From: Flavobacteriales bacterium
Lineage (GTDB): Bacteria > Bacteroidota > Bacteroidia > Flavobacteriales > BACL11
Assembly (NCBI GenBank): GCA_002728175.1
Contig: PBVH01000016.1
Location: forward strand, 94,862 to 110,885
Length of the DNA stretch: 16,024 nt
Direction of reading: 5' to 3'
Positions 1 through 6,562 of the stretch are shown here, piece by piece. The first letter of the stretch is position 1. Each line of letters starts with the position of its first letter. The position numbers and the translations under genes were made by a program. The notes below the pieces were generated by a model, which was not told the origin of the DNA, made no database searches, and saw only the letters and a list, made by a program, of their open reading frames with translations.

Positions 1-927
1 GATTGTATTATAACTGGTTCAGATAGAATTCAAAATAGACCAATTGACCAACTAGTAAATACTTTAAATGATTTAGGAGCTGATATTTCCTATGTAAAAA
101 AAAATAATTTCGCTCCATTAAGAATAAGAGGAAAAAAAATAAATGGTGGAGATGCCTCAATTGTTGGAAATATTAGCTCACAGTTTATTTCATCTCTTAT
201 TTTAATTGCTCCTAGTCTTAAAAGCGGATTGAATTTAAAAATTAAAAAAGAAATAGTATCAAAACCATATATTGATATGACTTTATCGTTACTTAATTAT
301 TTCGGTGTTGAATATGAATGGAAAAAAAATATAATATCTATCAAACCTCAAAATTACATTGCAAAGGATATAACTGTAGAAAGTGATTGGTCAAGTGCAG
401 CTTTTTGGATGCAAATAGCGTACCTATCTAAAAACTGTAGAATAAAGCTAAAGAAACTTCATGAAAACTCTATTCAAGGAGACAAAGAAGTGTTAAATAT
501 CTTTGAAAGATTAAATATTAAATCGGAATTAAAAAATAATATTCTAACAATTACTAAAAGTAATACAAAACATAAATTTCCCAAAAAAATCAATTTAATT
601 AATACACCTGATCTTTATCAATCAATAAAATGCTGCTTGTTTTCTCAAAATATTGAATGTAAAATTAGTGGACTAAATACATTAAATAAAAAAGAGACTA
701 ACAGAATTAAGTCTGTTGATACAGAACTACAAAATCTTATAACAAATAAAAAAATAAAAACATACAATGATCATAGAATGGCGATGAGTTTCTCACCAAT
801 GTCTCTCAAATATGGGGAAATAGAAATTTTAAATGGTGATGTTGTAACAAAATCATATCCAAACTTTTGGGAAGACATGAAAAAAGCTGGATTTATAATA
901 ACTTCTTTAAATCAAGCAACGACTTAA
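1..927 (+). CDS. aroA: 3-phosphoshikimate 1-carboxyvinyltransferase (EPSP synthase), C-terminal part
   Basis: EPSP synthase transfers the enolpyruvyl group of PEP to shikimate 3-phosphate, the sixth step of the cytoplasmic shikimate pathway. The frame is open from base 1, so the start and roughly the first 100 residues lie outside the window; 308 residues are visible. Family motifs in order: TGSDRIQNRPI near the left edge, SSQFISSL, SDWSSAAFW, KKETNR (the K-E-x-x-R of the active site), YNDHRMAMSFSP and VTKSYPNFWEDM near the C terminus. The TTG at 229 is an internal codon, not a start, because conserved sequence continues upstream of it. The usual RIKETDR motif reads NKKETNR here, but its Lys, Glu and last Arg remain. 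The 3' end overlaps the convergent HAD gene by 35 bases and no terminator is visible. The family call is near certain; the allele looks intact where seen. Confidence 0.95.
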   Translation, partial: DCIITGSDRIQNRPIDQLVNTLNDLGADISYVKKNNFAPLRIRGKKINGGDASIVGNISSQFISSLILIAPSLKSGLNLKIKKEIVSKPYIDMTLSLLNYFGVEYEWKKNIISIKPQNYIAKDITVESDWSSAAFWMQIAYLSKNCRIKLKKLHENSIQGDKEVLNIFERLNIKSELKNNILTITKSNTKHKFPKKINLINTPDLYQSIKCCLFSQNIECKISGLNTLNKKETNRIKSVDTELQNLITNKKIKTYNDHRMAMSFSPMSLKYGEIEILNGDVVTKSYPNFWEDMKKAGFIITSLNQATT

Positions 928-1585
928 TCTCAGGTACTCCAATTACATTTGATTTATTTAGGTTTGGATTAAAATAAATAGCTTTCAAACCAGCATTTTC
1001 TGCACCAACTATATCAGCAATATAGTCATCTCCAATCATGATACATTCCTCTGCTAATGCATTAGCATTTTCCAGTGCATATTTAAAAATTTTTTTATTT
1101 GGTTTTTTAACTCCAACTTGCTCAGACGTAATGACATTTTCAAAAAAATTATTTAATAATGATGCTTTTAATTTAATATGCTGAACTTCATTAAATCCAT
1201 TAGTAATAATATGCAGTTTATATTTTTTAAAAAGATAGTTAAGGACTTCAACTGTATTTGGAAAAAGTCCAGTCTTTAAAGGTGATTTTTCAATATATGT
1301 CCTTCCAATTGATTTACCTAAGTTAGAATCTTGTATATTAAATTCGTTTAATGCTAAAGCAAAGCGAGAATCTCTTAAATATTCTTTTGAAATTTTATTA
1401 TCTCTATACAAATCCCATAATTTATTGTTGTGGTACTTATATTTATCTATAAATAAGTTAACACTACTCACACCGAGTTTTGATAAATTGAAATCGTTAA
1501 AAATTTCTGTTAATGTAACAATAGAATTTTTTTCAAAATCCCATAGAGTTCTATCTAAATCAAAAAAAATATGTTTTATTGTCAT
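893..1585 (-). CDS. YjjG/YfnB-type HAD-superfamily 5'-nucleotidase
   Basis: This is a 230-residue haloacid-dehalogenase-fold phosphatase. All four HAD motifs are present: the nucleophile and acid in FDLDRTLWDF (Asp9, Asp11), Thr128-Asn129 in IITNGFNEVQ, Lys160/161 in GVKKPNKKIF, and the acidic GDDYIADI (Asp186, Asp187). The helical cap lies between motifs I and II (about residues 15-105). Length and the DLDRTLWDF and TNGFNEVQ signatures fit the YjjG/YfnB subfamily, whose E. coli member dephosphorylates dUMP, dTMP and non-canonical pyrimidine nucleotides (house-cleaning). Exact substrate here is inferred. The ATG at 1585 lies only about 20 bases past the rpsT terminator. No good promoter is visible in that gap; the best candidate is TACTTTTA at 1593-1600, a 7/8 match to the -7 box. 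The 3' end overlaps aroA on the other strand. Confidence 0.88.
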   Translation of the reverse strand: MTIKHIFFDLDRTLWDFEKNSIVTLTEIFNDFNLSKLGVSSVNLFIDKYKYHNNKLWDLYRDNKISKEYLRDSRFALALNEFNIQDSNLGKSIGRTYIEKSPLKTGLFPNTVEVLNYLFKKYKLHIITNGFNEVQHIKLKASLLNNFFENVITSEQVGVKKPNKKIFKYALENANALAEECIMIGDDYIADIVGAENAGLKAIYFNPNLNKSNVIGVPEIKSLLDLKKLL

Positions 1586-1600
1586 GTATTTATAAAAGTA

Positions 1601-1628
1601 TAAAAAAAGGACTCAATTGAGTCCTTTT
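1601..1628 (-). terminator. Rho-independent terminator of the tRNA-Glu/rpsT unit
   Basis: A perfect inverted repeat has arms AAAAGGACTC and GAGTCCTTTT around an AATT loop (1605-1628). On the minus strand it is followed by a run of T residues (seven including the end of the arm), as expected for an intrinsic terminator after rpsT, whose stop is 23 bases upstream. On the plus strand the T run is only four, so leftward termination is the likely role. Confidence 0.85.
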
Positions 1629-1651
1629 ATGTATTTATAAAATTAATTTAT

Positions 1652-1909
1652 CTATTTTGATAATTCAGAAACGTGTTTTGTAAGTTTTGATTTTAAGTTA
1701 GATGCCTTATTTTTATGTATTACGTTCTTTTTTGCTAACTTATCTAACATAGATGAAACTTTAGGTAATAGAGCTAATCCGTCCTTCTTTTTGGTTGTTT
1801 CCTTGAGCTTTTTTACAGCATTTCTTGTTGTTTTGTGCTGATATTTATTAAGTAACCTATTAGTTTCTGATTGTCTGATTCTTTTAATTGCCGACTTATG
1901 ATTTGCCAT
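1652..1909 (-). CDS. rpsT: 30S ribosomal protein S20
   Basis: S20 binds 16S rRNA early in small-subunit assembly. The 85-residue product has the family's normal length, very high Lys/Arg content and the typical N terminus MANHKSAIKRIRQSE, followed by the helical N-R-x-x-N-K segment and a Lys-rich C-terminal helix. The ATG lies just 15 bases after the 3' end of tRNA-Glu on the same strand. That spacer is AT-only apart from one C and has no Shine-Dalgarno sequence, as is usual in Bacteroidota. The gene appears to be co-transcribed with the tRNA from the promoter at 2022-2051 and ended by the hairpin at 1605-1628. tRNA 3' processing would therefore leave an S20 message with a very short leader. 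Confidence 0.97.
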   Translation of the reverse strand: MANHKSAIKRIRQSETNRLLNKYQHKTTRNAVKKLKETTKKKDGLALLPKVSSMLDKLAKKNVIHKNKASNLKSKLTKHVSELSK

Positions 1910-1924
1910 AATTATAATTTTTTG

Positions 1925-1996
1925 TACCCCGACGGGGAATCGAACCCCGGTTACCAGGATGAAAACCTGGCGTCCTAACCACTAGACGACCGGGGC
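1925..1996 (-). tRNA. tRNA-Glu (anticodon UUC)
   Basis: Read on the minus strand, the 72 bases fold as a standard cloverleaf. The acceptor stem is GCCCCGG with TCGGGGT (G-U pairs at 1-72 and 7-66). The D arm is GTC...GGAC, and the anticodon stem CCAGG/CCTGG encloses TTTTCAT, giving anticodon TTC. The T arm is CGGGG/CCCCG with loop TTCGATT. The discriminator base is A at 1925, and the 3' CCA is not encoded. It heads the transcript that includes rpsT. Confidence 0.96.
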
Positions 1997-2021
1997 CTGT
2001 CTATTTTAAAAATTTAGGTTG

Positions 2022-2051
2022 CAAATTTATAATTTTTTTAAGTTTTTGCAA
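2022..2051 (-). promoter_or_regulatory. Bacteroidota-type promoter for tRNA-Glu/rpsT
   Basis: On the minus strand TTG (2051-2049) is followed, after exactly 19 bases, by TAAATTTG (2029-2022). This matches the Bacteroidota primary-sigma consensus TTG-N19-TAnnTTTG. Transcription would start near 2018, about 20 bases before the tRNA 5' end at 1996. The -33 element lies only 5 bases past the stop codon of the preceding gene, so the tRNA unit has its own promoter rather than relying on read-through. Confidence 0.8.
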
Positions 2052-2055
2052 GAAT

Positions 2056-2730
2056 TTATTCATTATTTGTCTCAAAAGAAAATTTATAGCCTAACCTTTT
2101 AGAAGTTTTTATTTTTTGATTACTATTCATATCTAAGATTTGATGCACATAAATTTCACGTACTCTATTAAATTCTGGCACAACTAGATCATCATTTAAA
2201 GCATGTATCATTAAAACATCAATAATTTTATTTAAATACTCATTATTTATTTTTTGTTTCAAAAAATCATTAAATAAGTAACCTATCTCTTGATCTCCTT
2301 CAACAAAAAATTGCAAATCTTTGTTTATAAAAATTCTTGAAATGAGAAAACCTGAATCATTTATTCTATTATACTTTAAGGAATCAGATAAAAAGTTATA
2401 AACATGAATAACACCAAAAAAGGATCTAAGAGGATCTTCTTTAATATATTTTGTTTTACAAAGAGAATGATTATTTGGTAACGTAAAAATATTTGAATGC
2501 ATGTGAAATAACAATGTTTCACCAGAAAATTTAATTTGTGCTTCAAATTTTCCTTTACTTGAAAATGAAACCTCAATATTTTTGTCTTTTTCTTTTATTT
2601 CTTTAAAAATTCTATTTGCTTTTTGTTCAAGAACTTTTTGTAAATCAATAAATATTTCTTGAGTTTTTCTATAAACATCTTGCTTTGTTGATGCCTTTTC
2701 GTTTAAAATATTAATAATATCTTTTTCCAT
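2056..2730 (-). CDS. Unrecognised 224-residue protein coupled to proS
   Basis: I do not assign a function. The protein is soluble-looking, with no signal peptide and no clear membrane segment. It starts with a charged helical region (about residues 1-50, rich in Lys/Glu, possibly coiled coil). A mixed beta region follows, with FSGETLLFHMHSNIF near residue 70 and KEDPLRSFFGVIHVYNFLSDSLKYNRIND near 95-125. Next come ISRIFINKDLQFFVEGDQEIGYLFNDF (about 130-156) and a helical tail ending in SKRLGYKFSFETN. Mixed conserved-looking Gly/Asp/Pro/aromatic positions suggest a folded domain, and from memory similar unnamed proteins occur in Bacteroidota, but I cannot confirm this. Its ATG immediately follows the proS stop codon with zero spacing, so translation is probably coupled to proS. 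The stop lies just before the tRNA-Glu promoter. A role linked to translation is only a guess from position. Confidence 0.85.
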   Translation of the reverse strand: MEKDIINILNEKASTKQDVYRKTQEIFIDLQKVLEQKANRIFKEIKEKDKNIEVSFSSKGKFEAQIKFSGETLLFHMHSNIFTLPNNHSLCKTKYIKEDPLRSFFGVIHVYNFLSDSLKYNRINDSGFLISRIFINKDLQFFVEGDQEIGYLFNDFLKQKINNEYLNKIIDVLMIHALNDDLVVPEFNRVREIYVHQILDMNSNQKIKTSKRLGYKFSFETNNE

Positions 2731-4203
2731 TTAGTATGATTTTGCAAAGATTACTCGCCTTTCTGATTTCTTGCCACTAAACAAACAATATCCTTGCTCA
2801 TCAGCTGAATCAAGTGGTATGCATCTAATCGTTGCTTTTGTTTTTTGCTTAATTAAATTTTCTGTTTCAGATGTACCATCCCAGTGAGCATAAACAAAAC
2901 CTCCTTTTTCAATTTGATCGATAAAATCTTCTTTGGTATCTACATAAAATGAATTTTTTTCTCTGAAACTTAGTGCTTTATTAAATAAATTTTTCTGTAT
3001 ATCTTCTAAAATTTCATTCACCTTATTATCAATATTAGAAATGTTATATGTTATTTTTTCAAGATTATCTCTTCTTGCCAATTCTATGGTACTATTTTCG
3101 ATATCACGTGAACCCAAAACTAATCTAATAGGAACACCTTTTAGTTCGTACTCTGCAAATTTCCAGCCAGGCTTGTGTGTATCTCTATTATCATATTTTA
3201 CTGAAATACCAATTTTTTCTAATCTTAACTTTACATCATTAGCAACTTTATTTATCTTATTTAATTCTTTATCTGTTTTATAAATTGGAACTATAACTAC
3301 TTGAAAAGGAGCAAGATTTGGCGGTAAAACCAAGCCCCTATCATCTGAATGTGTCATTATCAAGGCTCCAATTAAACGCGTCGAAACTCCCCAAGAGGTT
3401 GACCAAACATACTCCTGTTTTCCCTCCTTAGTAGTAAATTTAACATCAAATGCTTTAGCAAAATTTTGAGCTAAAAAATGTGAAGTTCCAGCTTGTAAAG
3501 ATTTTCCATCCTGCATAAGTGCCTCTATAGTATAAGTTTGATCAGCACCTGCAAACCTCTCAGAAGCAGTTTTTATTCCCATTACCACGGGCATTGCCAT
3601 AAAATCTTGAGCAAATTTTGAATATACCTTTATCATTTTTTCAGTTTCCTCAATAGCTTCACTTTTAGTTGCATGCGCAGTGTGTCCTTCCTGCCATAAA
3701 AATTCAGCTGTTCTTAAAAACAATCTTGTTCTCATTTCCCACCTTACAACATTAGCCCACTGATTGATTAATAATGGTAAATCTCTGTAAGACTGAATCC
3801 ACTTTCTGTAAGTATCCCAAATTATTGTTTCTGATGTTGGTCTCACAATAAGTTCTTCTTCAAGTTTAGCATTTTCATCAACAACAATACTATTATCTTT
3901 TTCAGAATTTTTAAGACGATAATGAGTTATTACAGCGCACTCTTTAGCAAATCCATCGACATGTGCTGCTTCTTTAGAAAAGTATGATTTTGGAATGAAA
4001 AGTGGAAAATAGGCGTTAACATGACCTGTTTGCTTGAACATCTTATCTAGTTCAGATTGCATTTTTTCCCATATAGCATAACCATAAGGTTTAATGACCA
4101 TACATCCTCGAACGCCTGAGCTTTCAGCTAAGTCTGCACCTTGAACAATGTCATTATACCATTGAGAATAATCTTTATTTCTAGGGGTTATTTTTTTTGC
4201 CAT
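2731..4203 (-). CDS. proS: Prolyl-tRNA synthetase, short eukaryote/archaeal-like type
   Basis: ProRS charges tRNA-Pro in the cytoplasm. This 490-residue class II enzyme lacks the large editing insertion of the E. coli type and resembles the eukaryote/archaeal-like ProRS common in Bacteroidota. Motif 2 lies around residues 121-177: RPTSETIIWD, then NVVRWEMRTR and FLWQEGHTAH. Motif 3 is GVSTRLIGAL (272-281). The anticodon-binding domain follows at about 300-400, beginning with APFQVVIVPI. The C-terminal domain (about 410-490) contains IRCIPLD and ends in tyrosine (AKSY), as in its relatives. Only Cys461 and Cys473 are visible there, so a full four-Cys zinc site seems absent. The ATG at 4203 gives MAKKITPRNKDYSQWY, a normal N terminus. 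A downstream gene starts directly at its stop codon. Confidence 0.97.
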   Translation of the reverse strand: MAKKITPRNKDYSQWYNDIVQGADLAESSGVRGCMVIKPYGYAIWEKMQSELDKMFKQTGHVNAYFPLFIPKSYFSKEAAHVDGFAKECAVITHYRLKNSEKDNSIVVDENAKLEEELIVRPTSETIIWDTYRKWIQSYRDLPLLINQWANVVRWEMRTRLFLRTAEFLWQEGHTAHATKSEAIEETEKMIKVYSKFAQDFMAMPVVMGIKTASERFAGADQTYTIEALMQDGKSLQAGTSHFLAQNFAKAFDVKFTTKEGKQEYVWSTSWGVSTRLIGALIMTHSDDRGLVLPPNLAPFQVVIVPIYKTDKELNKINKVANDVKLRLEKIGISVKYDNRDTHKPGWKFAEYELKGVPIRLVLGSRDIENSTIELARRDNLEKITYNISNIDNKVNEILEDIQKNLFNKALSFREKNSFYVDTKEDFIDQIEKGGFVYAHWDGTSETENLIKQKTKATIRCIPLDSADEQGYCLFSGKKSERRVIFAKSY

Positions 4204-4227
4204 TTTATTTTAAAAAATGTAATTTTG
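4197..4227 (+). promoter_or_regulatory. Probable promoter for the lipoprotein/OmpP1 unit
   Basis: TTG (4197-4199) and TAATTTTG (4220-4227) are separated by 20 bases, close to the Bacteroidota consensus. The start site would be near 4231, giving a leader of about 60 bases before the ATG at 4293. The -33 element falls within the first codons of the divergent proS gene. AT-rich sequence makes chance matches possible. Confidence 0.5.
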
Positions 4228-4275
4228 TTTAATAGTTGTTCGTTATTATGGTGTGAACTTAATTTAATTACTAAA

Positions 4276-4283
4276 CAAAACTA
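4276..4283 (-). promoter_or_regulatory. Possible -7 element for proS
   Basis: On the minus strand this reads TAGTTTTG, a full match to TAnnTTTG. Its transcript would start near 4272 and run about 70 bases to the proS ATG at 4203. No convincing -33 TTG is seen at the expected distance, so the call rests on the -7 box alone. A 7/8 match (TACATTTT, 4214-4221 minus) lies closer to proS as an alternative. Confidence 0.4.
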
Positions 4284-4292
4284 AGAAATTAT

Positions 4293-5105
4293 ATGTTGAG
4301 ATCTCTTATTATACTTAAAAAAAATAATGTTTTATACATTCTTCTTTTTCTGTTATCTTCTTGTGCAATTACCAATGATTCAACATATGTAGATCCAAAT
4401 TACTTAACACCAAGCGAGTTTAAGACTTACTCTGAATTACAAGAATCTAAAATTTATTCATTAATAGAAGATACTACAGTTGATAAAAATATTAATGAAA
4501 TGAATGAGGACGAATATTACAATGATTATTCTTACAGAATAAGAAGGTTTCATCAACCTCTCTATAACTACAACTATTTTGGAGGAATCTATTATGGATA
4601 TAACGATCCTTTTTATTTTGGAAACAATAGCTACTTTCATTATAACTATCATGGATTAAGTTATTATCATAATTGGCATAATAATTATCATTATGGATGG
4701 CATCATCATTATGATCCATACCACTATTGGTACTCTCCTTATTATTTTGGGAATTACTATTCTCACCATACATATTCTTATATAAACAACCAAACCAACA
4801 ACAATAAAGGAAGAAATTATCCAAGTGGAAAAAGAATTTCATTGAATAAAAAAAATCAAGTTAATTTCAACAATAATATTTACAGAAATAATCAGTATAG
4901 CAATAAAAAATTTGATGATAAAAATTTTAGATCAAATGAAAATTTAAATAATAGATATAATTCTAGATCGAATTTTAAATCAAACTCTAGATCAAATTTT
5001 AAATCAAACTCCAGATCAAATTTTAAATCAAACTCTAGATCAAATTTTAAATCAAATTCAAGATCTAAAAGCAGAAGTAACAACAAGATAAATTCTAGGC
5101 CTTAA
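4293..5105 (+). CDS. Tyr/His/Asn-rich lipoprotein with tandem-repeat tail
   Basis: I recognise no characterised family for this 270-residue protein. The N terminus is a lipoprotein signal: two Lys, a hydrophobic run, then LSSC with the lipid-bearing Cys at residue 24. Residues 25-75 are acidic and polar. Residues about 85-165 are extraordinarily rich in Tyr, His, Asn, Trp and Gly, including HHHY and YYSHHTY, suggesting metal binding, surface adhesion or a cross-linked sticky segment (inference). From about 166 on it is basic and Asn/Ser/Arg-rich, ending in four near-perfect NSRSNFKS octads and an SRSKSRS stretch. It ends 5 bases before an OmpP1/FadL-family gene, so the two are probably co-transcribed and act at the outer membrane. 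Base composition is like its neighbours. Expression as a real protein is supported by the lipobox and the operon position. Confidence 0.85.
   Translation: MLRSLIILKKNNVLYILLFLLSSCAITNDSTYVDPNYLTPSEFKTYSELQESKIYSLIEDTTVDKNINEMNEDEYYNDYSYRIRRFHQPLYNYNYFGGIYYGYNDPFYFGNNSYFHYNYHGLSYYHNWHNNYHYGWHHHYDPYHYWYSPYYFGNYYSHHTYSYINNQTNNNKGRNYPSGKRISLNKKNQVNFNNNIYRNNQYSNKKFDDKNFRSNENLNNRYNSRSNFKSNSRSNFKSNSRSNFKSNSRSNFKSNSRSKSRSNNKINSRP
4959..5066 (+). repeat. 24-base tandem repeat coding for NSRSNFKS octads
   Basis: Four consecutive 24-base units (4959-4982, 4983-5006, 5007-5030, 5031-5054) differ by only a few bases. A truncated fifth follows (5055-5066). Units 2 and 4 are identical and unit 3 differs by a single T-to-C change. 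The unit length is a multiple of three, so copy-number change keeps the frame of the lipoprotein. A more degenerate related unit appears just upstream, around 4923-4946. Confidence 0.92.
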
Positions 5106-5110
5106 TTTAT

Positions 5111-6562
5111 ATGAAGAAAATATTTTTAATTGTTTTAATTTTAAACTCACTATCAGTTTTTGCTCAAAGCGAAATAGATGCCTTAAGGTATTCGAAAGAT
5201 GGAGTTTTTGGGACTGCTAAATTTACTTCAATGGGAGGTTCATTTGGAGCATTAGGAGGAGATTTTTCAAATTTACATTTTAATCCTGCTGGATTAGGAC
5301 TATATCAAAATTCTGAAATTTTTATTAGTCCTAGCATGCATTTAAATAAAGTAAAATCTTATTATACTCAAAAAATCGAATCAGAAAAAGTAGATTTATC
5401 AATCTCAAATTTAGGAATAATATTTTCAAGTCCAATTAAAAATAAAAATTGGAATAGAATTAATTTTGGAATTGGGGTAAGTACTTTAAACACATACGAT
5501 CAAGACATTACCATTCAAGGTCAAAACAAATTTAATTCTCTAGCAGATAAAATTTTAGATTTAGCTAATGGTAATTATATCAATGAGTTAGACGATTTTT
5601 ATGCATATCCTGGATTTATGACGTACTTAATAGACACTACTTTTGGAGTAGGTGATAATGGTCAATATTTTTTAAATATTAATAATACTACCAACAAAAC
5701 CCAAAGAAAAATAATTTCATCTAGGGGAAATAAAAATGAGTTGGTATTTTCTTTTGCAAGTTCAATGAACGACAAATTCTACATAGGAACTACTTTTGGT
5801 TTTCCTGTAATTAATTATAATGAGAGTTCTAAATACAGTGAATTTGATTTTGATGAAAGTCAAAATGCCTTAGAATCTTATGACTTAAAAGAAAATCTTT
5901 CAGTCTACGGACAAGGTATTAATCTAAAATTAGGAATGATAGCCAGAGTAAATCAATATACAAATTTAGGTTTATCTCTCCAATCTCCAACTCTTTTTAA
6001 TATCGAAGAAACCTTTTATACTGAAATAGTTACATATACTGATTCCAACAGGTATAATTGGAATTCTCCATATAACTATTTTGAATACGAATTGCTTACT
6101 CCTGCAAAAATAATTTTTAGTGGTTCAACAAGAATTAAAAATATATTGTTATTGAATGCTGATTTTGAAATTATAAATTACTCTTATGCAAGTCTATCAA
6201 GTAAAAATGCAGAATTTATAAATGAAAATAATTCCATTGACTCACTATTTGTTCAGAGCCAAAATATTCGATTAGGTGCAGATTTAGATTTAGGTAAAAT
6301 ATTAAGTGAATTTAAAGGCGTGAAACTAAGGACAGGAATCGCACTTAATGGTAAAATTTATGAAAGTACTAAAGACAACTTCTCTAGTGAAAATTATTCA
6401 TTTGGAATAGGAACAAATAATAATTTTTATTTTCTTGACCTTGCATATGTACTTCACAAAAGTAAAGATTCTCATAATTTGTATAGTGAAGATCTTATCA
6501 GTCCAGTTAATTTAGTTAACACAAATCACAGTATAATATTTACTCTTGGATTTAGATATTAG
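5111..6562 (+). CDS. OmpP1/FadL/TodX-family outer membrane protein
   Basis: This 483-residue protein is probably a beta-barrel for hydrophobic substrates in the outer membrane. The N terminus MKKIFLIVLILNSLSVFA is a signal peptide, with cleavage likely before QSEID. The mature start carries the family's hatch-like region with GTAKFTSMGGSFGALGGDFS and FNPAGLGLYQNSE, typical of Bacteroidota OmpP1/FadL members. The rest alternates aromatic and polar residues in strand-length blocks and ends with a terminal strand, SIIFTLGFRY, finishing in an aromatic residue as barrel proteins do. Length is usual for the family. It follows the His/Tyr-rich lipoprotein by 5 bases, suggesting the two work together at the outer membrane. 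The 3' end overlaps the convergent helical-repeat gene by 11 bases. The transported substrate cannot be read from sequence. Confidence 0.82.
   Translation: MKKIFLIVLILNSLSVFAQSEIDALRYSKDGVFGTAKFTSMGGSFGALGGDFSNLHFNPAGLGLYQNSEIFISPSMHLNKVKSYYTQKIESEKVDLSISNLGIIFSSPIKNKNWNRINFGIGVSTLNTYDQDITIQGQNKFNSLADKILDLANGNYINELDDFYAYPGFMTYLIDTTFGVGDNGQYFLNINNTTNKTQRKIISSRGNKNELVFSFASSMNDKFYIGTTFGFPVINYNESSKYSEFDFDESQNALESYDLKENLSVYGQGINLKLGMIARVNQYTNLGLSLQSPTLFNIEETFYTEIVTYTDSNRYNWNSPYNYFEYELLTPAKIIFSGSTRIKNILLLNADFEIINYSYASLSSKNAEFINENNSIDSLFVQSQNIRLGADLDLGKILSEFKGVKLRTGIALNGKIYESTKDNFSSENYSFGIGTNNNFYFLDLAYVLHKSKDSHNLYSEDLISPVNLVNTNHSIIFTLGFRY

Noticed and set aside
229..927. aroA as a complete 232-residue gene starting at TTG 229.
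   Set aside because: Upstream bases 1-228 are in the same frame and encode conserved EPSP synthase motifs (TGSDR, RPI, SSQFIS), so the gene is simply cut by the window edge.
1605..1628. The 24-base perfect palindrome as an operator or protein-binding site.
   Set aside because: Position after rpsT and the T-run on the minus strand explain it as an intrinsic terminator.
2376..2576. 66-residue open frame inside the gene after proS.
   Set aside because: It lies wholly within the 224-residue gene on the same strand in another frame and shows no motif or start context.
4492..4842. His/Asn/Asp-rich minus-strand frame of 116 residues opposite the lipoprotein.
   Set aside because: Its composition is the complement of the Tyr/His/Asn codon runs on the plus strand; no promoter, signal or spacing supports it.
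4892..5086. Minus-strand open frame with alternating DLEFDLKF octads opposite the lipoprotein tail.
   Set aside because: It is the mirror of the 24-base repeat, which is open on both strands because its length is a multiple of three; there is no start context, and the plus frame has a lipobox and operon position.
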